NCBI GenBank assembly: GCA_021029095.1 | Contig: JAJOHG010000044.1 | Span: 62,001 to 126,000 of the forward strand | Direction of reading: 5' to 3' | Origin: Phellopilus nigrolimitatus | Lineage: Eukaryota > Basidiomycota > Agaricomycetes > Hymenochaetales > Hymenochaetaceae | DNA: 64,000 nt | Part shown: positions 47,501 to 57,919 of the stretch, piece by piece | Layout of the letters: each line of letters begins with the position of its first letter | Numbering within the stretch: the stretch's first letter is position 1 | Translations under genes and position numbers: made by a program | Notes under the pieces: model-generated | What the model saw: only the letters and a program-made list of their open reading frames with translations | What the model was told of the DNA's origin: nothing | The model's database searches: none

Positions 47501-47738
47501 TGCAGAACCGGACAATGACTCTCCGGTGCGCTCCACTCCTCCCGAGTTATCATCGACTTTTCTCAGACTCATCCAACCCGGTGTTTGCCTTGATAGCGAG
47601 CGAGACACGACTGGCCAGCTGATCGGTGACATCGACAAGGTCATCTCGGTGGTGACCGACATGGTGCAAGGCAGCCTGGACTGGGAGGGCGCGTGCAAGC
47701 TGCTAACGGCTTACGACGGCGTGCAGGCCGTCGAGTAA
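44545..47738 (+). CDS. GRS1: Glycyl-tRNA synthetase, probably dual-targeted; one apparent frameshift
   Basis: Exons from the inner ATG: 44662-44770, 44826-45101, 45124-45216, 45604-45749, 45805-46536, 46607-46692, 46751-46860, 46961-47054, 47224-47346, 47498-47525, 47597-47738. Motifs of the class II alpha2 enzyme are [41 protein letters not shown], motif 2 ([20 protein letters not shown]), [15 protein letters not shown], motif 3 ([19 protein letters not shown]) and the C-terminal anticodon-binding domain ending at TAA 47738. The inner start gives [20 protein letters not shown]. An in-frame ATG at 44545 adds 39 Arg-rich, almost acid-free residues ([20 protein letters not shown]), a typical mitochondrial leader. 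One extra base in ACAGTCCGG (about 44966) breaks the frame. A further shift at 45102-45123 needs either a 22-nt intron or another indel. GlyRS should be essential, so errors are suspected. Confidence 0.85.
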
Positions 47739-48201
47739 AAATTTCTAGAGGTCTTTTTGCTGTGAGTACTTGAGAGTTTTTTTTTAACGAAGTTCCTGTA
47801 CACTCTAGGGAGGATGATCGGCGCTAATTAATCGGCGAAGCTTTGAAAGGGAGACACAAATCGGCATCTAGACGCCCACCGGGAGAAGAGAAGCAGAAGC
47901 GGAAGAAACGAAAGATGATCTGTAAATAGGAGCTTGGAGATAATAGACACCTTGTACCTGTCATCAACATGTGCTCTGTGTTGCACTGCTCGTCCTATCG
48001 ACATTGACATTGATGTGACCGTAGCAGTCAGCGCCAGCCAAAGAAAGCGTAAATTTGTCCTCGGACACAGGTTTGTAAGGAAGTCGTGTCCTGCAAACGT
48101 TACCGGAGAGGAAATTTACAGAGTTCGAGACAGGAGGGCTGTCGTAAAACAGTCTAAAGCAACTTAGACAAAGCAAAGTTAGCGTTTGGCAGCATGCGTT
48201 T

Positions 48202-48279
48202 GTATGGGCTCCTCGAAGCACGGAAAGATGATGGGCGGCGCAGCGCAACTTCTGGGCGTCGACGAGAACCCCATGCCGA
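48202..48279 (+). CDS. Possible 25-codon ORF or isolated exon
   Basis: ATG to TGA, encoding MGSSKHGKMMGGAAQLLGVD then ENPMPR. Nearly all codons end in G or C, unlike the surrounding frames, and a TTTGGCAG acceptor-like site lies about 12 bp upstream. This could be a terminal exon or a micro-ORF. No partner exon or family was recognised. Low confidence. Confidence 0.25.
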
Positions 48280-49615
48280 GGTGATGATTCAACGATTCAT
48301 TCAAGCAGGTTCAGCCCGGGCCGCTGATAAACATAAACATACATGTACAATGGAACCATCGCGACGAAGGGCAGCCCCAGCGCGGGTGCATACATACGGA
48401 GCGGTAGTAATAACTTTTCCAAACGGACAGAGAATTCTAGGCGAGCTAGGTGATGCTCATTGACTGCCGAAGAGATGGCAGACGGGGAGAGCGGGTTCCA
48501 TGCCAATGTTTGCTGCCGCGAGCCAGGAGCGGGAGGGGGCGTGTGTGGGCTATTCGGGTCGCGCTGACATGGGCAGCAACAACATCAGTCATGCGGGGTG
48601 GCCCCCAGCTCGAATACGATTCGACGTATGTATGTATCGCCGAAGCCCCCGCTCGCAGCTGATTCTTCTCTTCCCCCACCGTCTTCGTAAAGGGTGCGCA
48701 ATCCCCGAGAACAAACACGATTCAGCGCGCCGAAGTTCGCGCTTCGTAATCACCGGTGTTATAAGCTCTGTGCCTAAACCGCAGCTGAGTAAGTATGGCG
48801 GTCGAATATAGCCGCAGAGTTTGGCATCGGTACTTATCTCTGAGAGTCGCACGACACCGTGCCGATGAGTCGAGCGCGCCCAGTGCTGTCGCTCAAATTC
48901 ATGTCCGCTCGGCACTGCAGCATCAGCTGACGGAAACAATGACGAAACACCCACATCTATAGTCGTCTCTGAATGCACCACCCAGCAACCGCCTAGGCCT
49001 CGTGAAAATCAGCGGATGATCGTTGTATGGGGGGGGGGGGCTCCTGAAGCTCCGCGTCGACCGCCGTCCCCTGTATCGGCTCTACTAACAATGCAAATGG
49101 AAATCGGAGAAACAAGGTTGCGCGGCGCTGCGGCAGCAATCGGCGAACGAGCGTGCGCCGGCTGCAGCACGCTTGCTTGTTCCTGCTATAGCGCGCCGGA
49201 CAAGACGAACAGCTCTGGCCGCGTGTGTGTGCGGCGAGCTCGGGGCGCGCGCGTCTGCAGTGGGAAATTTACTGGAAAACGCAGCGAGGCCAATGACAGG
49301 GCAGCAGGCAGCGGCGAAGCGTCCCCCAGCGCAGAAGGGGGAAACCGGACTGCAGTATGCGAGTAGCAGTTACAGCGGCGCGCTGCTGCCAATGACTCAT
49401 TGCATGCCAGTGGGATCATCAGCTCGGAAGGCCCGCACGCACTTGTGTCATCGCCCGGACTAGAAGTTTAGGCGTTTCGTTCGGTAAGCGCATCGTGTCG
49501 AGTCGAACGATTTTTTTTTCTTTTTCATTTGTGGAGATAGGGGGCCGCCGTAGGCCACGCATTCGCTCGCACCCCTTTCCCGGACGGCGGATCCCATTCA
49601 GTTCGCTCTTTCATT

Positions 49616-49650
49616 CATACTTCATACTTCATACTTCATACCTTATACTT
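49616..49650. repeat. CATACTT tandem repeat
   Basis: About four and a half copies of a 7-bp unit, the last ones degenerate. One of many simple repeats in the gene-poor stretch. Confidence 0.7.
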
Positions 49651-52600
49651 CTGAACGCAATTTTGTTCTATCGAAGCGATCAGATATCTACCCGTCAATG
49701 AAATGTCCGTGGCAAGAAAAAAAAAACGTACCTAGCTACACACGCCAGACAGTTGACAGTTCATTTTTTTCCCCCTCCATCTTCATTTTTTCAGCCGCCC
49801 GACCGAATATTCACGGCTTAAGTAAGGCATGGCACGAGACGAGACTGGGCTGACTAAAGGCCCTCCGGGAACGCAGGGCGCGCGCCACCTGTGCTCTGCC
49901 CTGCCCAGAACGCGCGAACGCCCAAGGCCTCGCAGAACCTTACATGCAAGCAAGCACTGGGCTATATCCGCAAACACACACACATACATACACCGAAAAC
50001 GTGCGCCGGCGACGAAAGAACGGAAGGAAGGAGACAAACATACATGCGCGGCGCATCATGTGTGCCGCAAAGGGGAGGGGGGAGCCTGGACGTATGTATG
50101 TATGTTTTCGCACCGCGTTCGGCGCGCACGCTCTGCAGGGGCTGCGCCGCGCCGCGCCGGGCAGGGAGTGTGCGTGCGAGCGCGAAGAAGAGACGCAGCG
50201 TTGCAGGGTGGGGCCCGCGCGCGCTTCTGTTCGTGCTTATAAGTGCATATGAAGCGATCATCTGGCGCAGAAGCAGACGCTGGCATCCTCGCTTCCTGGG
50301 TCCCAAGGGCCCGCTCGAGAAGGCGAAGGCGCGCAGCCGGGCGAGGGAGGCTTTAGTGAAAACAAAAAAGAAAAGAACGCGATAGTGGCCGTTTCTGAGG
50401 CGCGCGCATTGCTGTACTTGGCGTGCCCCCCCTGCGATAAGCCAGGCAAATGCGGAAGAACGACTGTGTGTCCTCGGCTGTGTATTCCTCGGGGAAGTCC
50501 TTTCCTGCATTAGCTCCCGACCCCGAAGGCAAGAACAAAAGCTGACGGCGATCCTTGCGGGAGATGCGCCGCATGCGGAAGATAACAGCACTGGCACCGA
50601 AACCCCAAACTTTAGAGCTCGTGAAAGAGAGTGCTGTCGTCGATCAGGACCCACAGCAAAGGCGCAAGCGCTTCGGGGCGGCACCTATCAGGTCGCATAT
50701 AAGGCAATATACTGCGATAATCGTGTGCTTTTACGATAGTATAGGCCAACATGCAGAAACAAGCGTAAAAGGCGCGGCACACATGAACGTTCGGCGTGGC
50801 CCCCCGAACGGTCTACCAGTAAGGATCGCACTAGCGGGTCGTGTGAGACCACCTCAGACGTCAAGGCTCAATTGAAGGTGCAACACAGCGGAGAAGAAGG
50901 AGACTTAGGCCTGCAAGTCCGATCGGGAATGGCAAAAGGGAAAATGATGACGACAGTGGGCAGCCACGAGCAGATAAGCCCGAGGCGATTTAGACGTCGT
51001 CGTCAGTATCAGTATCAGCCATCAGCATCAAGTCTATTCTGCGTCCTGGGGTGCAAAAGGGGGCGAACAAAAAAGGGCGGCAGCGGGGTGGGAATCGCCG
51101 GGGCAACCGTACACGTCAAAGAGTCTTGCGGTGTGCGGTCTGGGCGCGGACGGACGGGCTATGACGCTGCGTGCGCGTTCGGGGATAGCAAGCGGGGTCA
51201 GCTGAAGCAGGACGCGATACGGGAGGGCAGGGGATGACGCACAATGACGCGCATAGACGCGAATGGGGAAGTTTGCGGGGAAGTGGGAAGAAGCGCGCGT
51301 GCGAGCGGGACAGAACACGAGAATCTGGCTAATGTATTATGATATGCACACTTGCTGCGTCTAACGCACATGCATGTTCAATCAACTCAATTATCCGGGG
51401 TTCGCGAAGAGAGGGAGGGGGGGAAGGACGCGATTGCGCGCAGCTAGGACTCGTATATTTTGCGCGTAAACCTGCGTGCTGACTCACGCACGGACGCTGC
51501 ACTCTAACTCTGTGTGCGTGCCGCGGAGGGGTCAGGCGATCGAGATCGGCGGTGTGGGGAAACGGCAATGCTTACGGGAGTCGAAAAACCTTGCTGGTTG
51601 CTCGATTCGAAAAACTGAATAGCGTTGTGTCGCTCACCTTCCTTTTCTTATGCAAACCCGATTTTTTCGTTCGCCGACGGGCAGCCGGAGAAACTCGTCA
51701 AGGCCTGCGTCTAGAAGATGATGTGCGCGGCGCGACGTATACGTTCTGTAAAAAAGAAAAAACTTCGTCTGAGGAGGTCCGAGGCGTATGCGTATCTCTA
51801 AAGCGCTCAAGGTTGCGCCGAGTCGAGAACGCGAGTCTGGATGCCGCCGTGACCGCTGGGCATGACGCGATGTCTGTGTTCCAAGCTGGTCGTGTCATAA
51901 AATAGGCGGGGGCGTCTGCAAAGCTAGGAATCTAGGCGGCCGAAAGCAGTCACGGGGTCTGGAGAGCGCGTCATGGGCAAAGATCACGCCGGCACGCGCG
52001 GGTCAGCCGATCAAAGATGCGTGTTAGGTCCCGTCGGACGGGGCCCTTTCCTAATTTCCCATGCACCGCGCATACAATCAAATCCGAAGCCCAAATCCTG
52101 AGTAAGCAGGAAGTAACCTTCATTCCTCTCAAAAAGCGATAAATCCCGGTTTCTTTCTCAGGTGCGTAAGCAAGAGGGGTGCCCGGGGCGCCTCGCTCTT
52201 ACGTTTCCAGACGTCCGCGCGGGCGAGGGCGAGGGCGCGCGTCGTCATCGCTATGGGCTTGGCGGGCGCGGCCGCCCGGCGAAAAAAAGATTTAAGAGAA
52301 TAGCAAATAGGAAATAAGGTTTGCGCCGCGCCGCGCCGCGCCCGCCAAGCGCGCGGGGCGTGGGCTGCTGTGGGCGCACGGGTGCTCATCTGCCGTCGCG
52401 TGCCGCGAGTGCCGAGTCGAGCGCTGTTCGCGCTGCGTGCATGCACGCCGTGGGCCGTACAATCCTGGATTGTTTTTGTACGCGCATGCACACGCCTGCC
52501 TCGAGGGCGCGAAACAGGGGGAATAATCGGCGTAAAATGCCACGGCGCTGGGCCCGCAGGCCGTTTCGTTTTCCCGCGCGGCCGGCCGGCACACACACGG

Positions 52601-53694
52601 CAGCCCGGAGCCCCGCATACATATACATACACTCATACAGGGGAGACCCCAGGCCAGCGGAGCGCGCACCCGAACTGACGAGGGCACGGACGGTTTACCG
52701 CAGCTGCGGGCGCGCGGAGTGCGCGTCCGAGCGTGGGCGTGGGCGTGGCGTCGCCGAGATCTCGCGGGGCCAGAGTTCGGCCCGGAGGCTGGCGTTCTGT
52801 TCTGTTCCGACGGCGTGCCACGTATTTTATATGTATATGTATGTGTATGTACTGACAAATGAATGGATGGGACGCATCGGCAGCACGTCCTGGACGCACT
52901 AGCGAGTAGCAAGTAGCAAGGGAGCTGCGCGCGTGCCCCGCTGGCCTCCTCGGACTCGGACTCGGAGCGCGCGCGGGGCCACGCCTGGGAAATGGGGGAG
53001 GGCGGAGGCAGAAGACGCGCCAGTCAATTCGGGACGTGTCCTCTTTTCTTTTTTTCGCTCGTGCGGTTGTATTGTATTCAAGGCGTGGAGGGGGCGAGAC
53101 CATGGAGGCCAAAGACAGTCTCATGTTTTCGTGTTTTCTTGGTTTGTTTTGATCGTCCTCCGGTGGCATGCATATGTCTGAAGGACACGCCGGGCGCACG
53201 GCGCGCGACGAGTCGAGTCGCGTCGAGTGCCGCATCTCGCCCTCGGCGCAGAGCCCAGGCGCACGCGCGCGCGTCGCGCGGGACGAGAGACCGCAGAAAG
53301 CGTGCAACGCAGTGTCCGTGCGTCCTAGAAGAGAAAAAAAGGACAAAGAGAAAAAGGACAAAGAGCACAACACCGCACAGAATGCTCTGCGCACGCGCGC
53401 GCGCGCGCACGAGACCGCTCCAACGCGAAGCGCGTCCGGGGCGATCGATATCAAGAACGCGAAGAAGCGGCACAAAACGCGCAGAAAAAAAGAGGAGCAA
53501 ACAAGGGGAGCGAAAAGCCACACACACACACGCGTTCCCTGGGAAACCGAAGCGAGCCACAGCCAGCCAGCCAGACTCAGACGGGCCGCGCAGCGTGCGC
53601 ACCCGCAGCGGGAAGACGTACAGCAACACTGCGGGTGTCGCGGACCCGCCTTCTTCTTCCTTCGCTCGGGCCTTCTTCATAAGTGCTATATGTA

Positions 53695-53735
53695 TTATAT
53701 ATATATATATATATATATGCGTGCGTGCGTGCGAG
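53695..53735. repeat. Compound microsatellite (TA)n followed by (GCGT)n
   Basis: About ten TA units run directly into three GCGT units and then a GCGAGCGCGC stretch. Potential Z-DNA/cruciform-forming sequence. Confidence 0.85.
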
Positions 53736-56549
53736 CGCGCAGCCAATATAAGCGCGTAGCATTCATATATGTATATGCACACGGGCTGCTTCTGCCTGCC
53801 TGCCTCGTCGACAGGCCAACGCACGGGAGCCGGGCGCGGAGGAAGTTAATATTACAGGATATATGTACAGGACGAGCGGCCGGGCTGGCCGTTGCGAGGG
53901 CACACTCTCGGCCGTGCGCAGAAGGAAGAACGGAGCCATTCACCAGCCAGTCAACGGCGTACAGCCTATCGCAGGCGCGCGCGGAGACAGTACCCCGGAC
54001 GGGGGCGGCGCGAAGCGAATTGTGCGTGTGGGCTGCGATTGGCTGGGCGCGCCGCGCCGCCAGCCACAACCATGGTTTCCGCTGGTGGGCGCCGGCGCAG
54101 GGGCGCCGGTGTGCAGCACGTACTGTCGAGATTTTTCCGTCCCGTCCCGTCTCTGCGCCGCGTCCGGCGGCTCGGCTCACAGAGGGGCCAGCTGGCCCCG
54201 GCGCGCGCCGGCGCGTATGGTCGGCGCGGGCTGGGGAGAGCGGGCGCGCGTCCGTCTCCTGGCCCAGGAGCACTGCGGGGCGCACTGAACCAGGCGGAGG
54301 CGGCGCGTGTGGCTCGGGCTCGGGCGCGGGCGTGGAGCGGCCCGGAAGCCTGGACGCACAGTGGAGTCTGGAGCTGGGTTGAACTTATAGCATATGGCCC
54401 CGCAGCGTCCCCGTGGCTTGTATTGTTCTTGTCGATACATGTACGCGGAACATGAAACAAAAAAACAAAGCAAAAACAGTTTTTCATGTAAATAATGATA
54501 CCGATATCTCAAAAGGTGCAAAAAAAATAAAAAAATAAACGAGGAAAATGACGCGCGCGCGCTTACCTAGTGCCCGCCTTGTCCGACTTCGCTCGCTTCG
54601 CGCGCCAGATTCGCGAGCGTGCGCGCGCGTGCGGCGAGATCTCGGTCCTCCTTACATACATACATGATGCACGTCGATCGGGTCTGCCGAGCAGCAGAAA
54701 GCAGCCGTCTTGCCGTGCAGAAAGCGCGACGCGACCGCGCGCACGCGCGCAACGTAAAACGAACCACGTACGCGAACAGGCGAGCGAGCGAGCGAGCACA
54801 TCGGCCAGCAGAAGCAGCAGCAGCACCGCCACGCAGCGGCGCCGCGTTTCACATCGCAGGGATGCGCAACGATCTGCGAAGAACGACGCGTGCGCGCGCG
54901 CGGTGGACACGGATCCGGGCACATACGCCCGCGCGCGCGGGGACGCGAGCGGAGGTCGTCATAGCTCTCATAGGCAGGCAGATTGCACGCGGCGCGACAG
55001 GGAGACAGGGAGACAGAGACGCGCGGGACGCGTTGATTGCCTGCGGGCGTTGATAGCCTGGCTGCGCCGGCGAGCGACAGATCCGGAGACGTGATGGAGA
55101 CGGAGACGCGACGAAGACGGAGACGGAGGGCGCCGCCGCCGCCGCCGCTGACAGCGGCGGGCGGGCGACCGTGCGTGGTGCGCGGCTGAGTTCAGTAAGT
55201 AAAGCCGTCGCGCCGCGCGGGGGCGGGCGCGAATCACGAAAACACGAAAAACACGAAAACACACGGTGCGCCGCGGGCCGCGCGCGGCTGGCTGGGCTCC
55301 GAGTCCGGTCTGCGCAGGCGGTGCTGCTGCGCGCACACGATGTAAACACACCCGTAACGAATATCGCTATCGGCACCGTCGACGCTGATGCACGCGATTC
55401 ACTTCGTGCCCGGGCAGTTAGGAGGTACGTGTACATGTACGAGGGGTGGCGCGCTTCGATAAGGGCGGACGAACGGGGCGGCTATCACGTATGTCTCCTG
55501 AGTCAAGCAAGTCTGTCTGAGGAACGAGAGAGAGGTACATACATGCACATACATGCTTACTGAGGAGTTGATTGTCTGCGTCGGTCGGCACCACGCATAG
55601 CCCGCTCCGGGGCCTGTCTTTTTCGCGCTAAAATTTCTCTAGTGCTCGGGTGTACGTGTAAGGTACAGCGCGCCATCAATCTCTATCTCGCAAAGCCGCA
55701 AAGCTTGAGGGACGGATATGGAATACATATGGTGCGCGGGGCGGAGATGTTAAAAAAAAAAAAAGCGAGATAGCCCGCGTAAGAGAGAGAAAGCTAGCAG
55801 CAAAGCGAAGCGACGCGACGCGACGCGAGAAACGAACTGAATTGAAACGAATTGAATTGAATGAGAATTGAATGAGAGTTGGAATAGGAAAAGCAGGATT
55901 TCTGCATTGGCCCTTACTTAGTTCAAGCAACGTCTTTCTTCTGGCAAAAACGCGTTGGCAACTCGTACAACAAGCACATGTACATGTATCACGGGCGGCG
56001 GCGAGCGCTGGGCGCCAGGCCCGCGGCCGGCAGGCCGGCGGTTCATCAATTCCCAATTCCCAAATTTACAACCGCACATGTATGTACAACATGCATATGA
56101 ATATGAATAACGAAACAGCCATTGACGTCGACGGCGCGCAGCGCACATGACCGCTTTGCAAATTGATTTGCAGCAGCAGCAGCGCAGGTGACCGCGCCGT
56201 GCGCCGCCCGCGTCATACACACACATAGATGTATGATGGATGGCAACCCCTGGCCCCTCGATCCGCGCAGGGCCTGCGTACATAAGCGCGGCTGCGATCG
56301 GCGAGCACGCACGCCGGGGCACGGGCACACGGGCACACGGAATCGCGCGCTGCGCTCTGGGCCCTGTGCGGCCTTTTTGTCGTTCCTACATGCCTGCCTT
56401 CTCTGTACCGTGAGTCGAGCGGCGCGCTTCCGCTTCGGTGTGCTGGATGGACTGTGGACGCAGCGAATCGGAATAGCGGATCGGAATGGTGGATGCGCAG
56501 CATCGCGCATCGAGACGTGATTGTTGTCTGCGCCGGGACGCCAACGCGC

Positions 56550-56550
<1 letters not shown>

Positions 56551-56583
<33 letters not shown>
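56551..56583. repeat. (GAC)11 trinucleotide repeat
   Basis: Eleven perfect GAC units in otherwise non-coding GC-rich DNA. Confidence 0.9.
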
Positions 56584-56585
<2 letters not shown>

Positions 56586-56917
56586 GGCGGCGGCGAATAT
56601 GGGGTGGCAACCCTGCATTGCACTCGCATTCGCAGTGCAGTGCAGTGCATCGCATCGCATCGCGTCGCGTCGCGACGCACCCCCGGCCGAATGGACGCTG
56701 CTGCCCCACGCGGAAAGAGCAGAAGAGATATCTATAAGTATACACGCCTACATGCATATGTACATGGCGACAGCAGAACATACGGTGGAGCACCGCCTGG
56801 CGAATCATCCGCAGCAGCAGCAGCAGCAGCGCCGAGTCGAGTCGAGTCTCGTTCTCCGCTGCTTGCTTCGCGGCGAATCGAAAAAACACGGAAGCATTCG
56901 ATTCGAACGCGTGGGTT

Positions 56918-56960
56918 CCTTCCTTCCTTCTTTCCTTTCCTTTCCTTTCCTTTCCTTTCT
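56918..56960. repeat. (TTCC)n and (TTTCC)n pyrimidine repeat
   Basis: Tetra- then pentanucleotide pyrimidine units, all pyrimidine on the plus strand. Confidence 0.8.
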
Positions 56961-57741
56961 TTGCAGCGGCGGCACGGGCGGCACAGGGAGGCCGGAGGCG
57001 GCGGGCGGGGGTGCGTCCGAAAGGAGGAAGGGTGAGGGCTGATCGCAGCGCGGCAGCGGCAGCGGTGGCGCGAGCCAGGCAGGCAGGTAGGCAGGGCCGA
57101 GACCGCGAACGCGGTCGCGAAACCGCGCCTCCAGCCTGGCACCCTAGCCGAGATTCGAAGGCGACGCGACGGGGGCCCGGGGGCCCGGGTGCAGTAGCAG
57201 TAGCACTGCAGGCTGAAGGCTATCTCTACGCGTCCGCGTCCGGCGAAGGACGATTGATGGCGCAGCGCAGCGGACGCGGTCGCCCTGGCTGCTCGCTGCT
57301 GTTGCTCTGCTCACTTATCGCGTGCGCGCGAAACGAAACGAAACGAACGGGGCAACCCACTCCCACTCCCACCCGAGCGCATGCTCCCGGGGCACGGCGG
57401 ACGATTTGCGTCGCGCACGCGCGCGCGGGCTTTGTGCAGACAGACAGGCGAGGAGGGCCCGGAAGGGGGAAGCGGAAGCGGACGTGGGCGTGGCGACGGA
57501 GGCAGTCTCCGCCTCTTCTCCTGGCAGGCATCTGGGCACCTGGCATCTAAGTCTGCTGCATCTGGATCTGGGTCTCCTATGTGCGGCTGGACGAGACGGA
57601 AGCACAGAGGGCTGGGGCTGCTGTTTACCTTATGGACGGCACAGGACCGGGCTGAGCACGCGCGCAGGAAGGGGGGGGAGGGGGGAGGGGTGTTACGTTA
57701 GGATAGGCTGCATGCAACAGACTAGATAGCGGCGAAATCGA

Positions 57742-57787
57742 CATTACATTTACATTTACATTTACATTTACATTTGCGTTTGCGTTT
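57742..57787. repeat. (ACATTT)5 grading into (GCGTTT)2
   Basis: Hexanucleotide repeat whose last units have A to G / A to G changes (ACATTT to GCGTTT). Just upstream of the pyrimidine-skewed tract. Confidence 0.85.
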
Positions 57788-57919
57788 GGAATTGGCCACG
57801 CTGCTATCGAAGAACGGGTGCCGTCCGGGCACGCCCCGGGTGACACGCCTCGCCTTGCCCCGTCTCGCCTCGCGCCAATCTGTCCAATCTGCCTCCAGCC
57901 TCAGGGTCCACACATGACT

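Noticed and set aside
52633..53529. 298-codon open frame on -
   Set aside because: Low-complexity Arg/Ala/Cys translation, no start context or splice partners, overlaps opposite-strand frames.
53168..54382. 404-codon open frame on +
   Set aside because: Overlaps equally long frames on the other strand (53078-53824, 53695-54285). The translation is Arg/Ala/His-rich with no domain, and it spans a TA/GCGT microsatellite; an artefact of GC-rich, stop-poor DNA.
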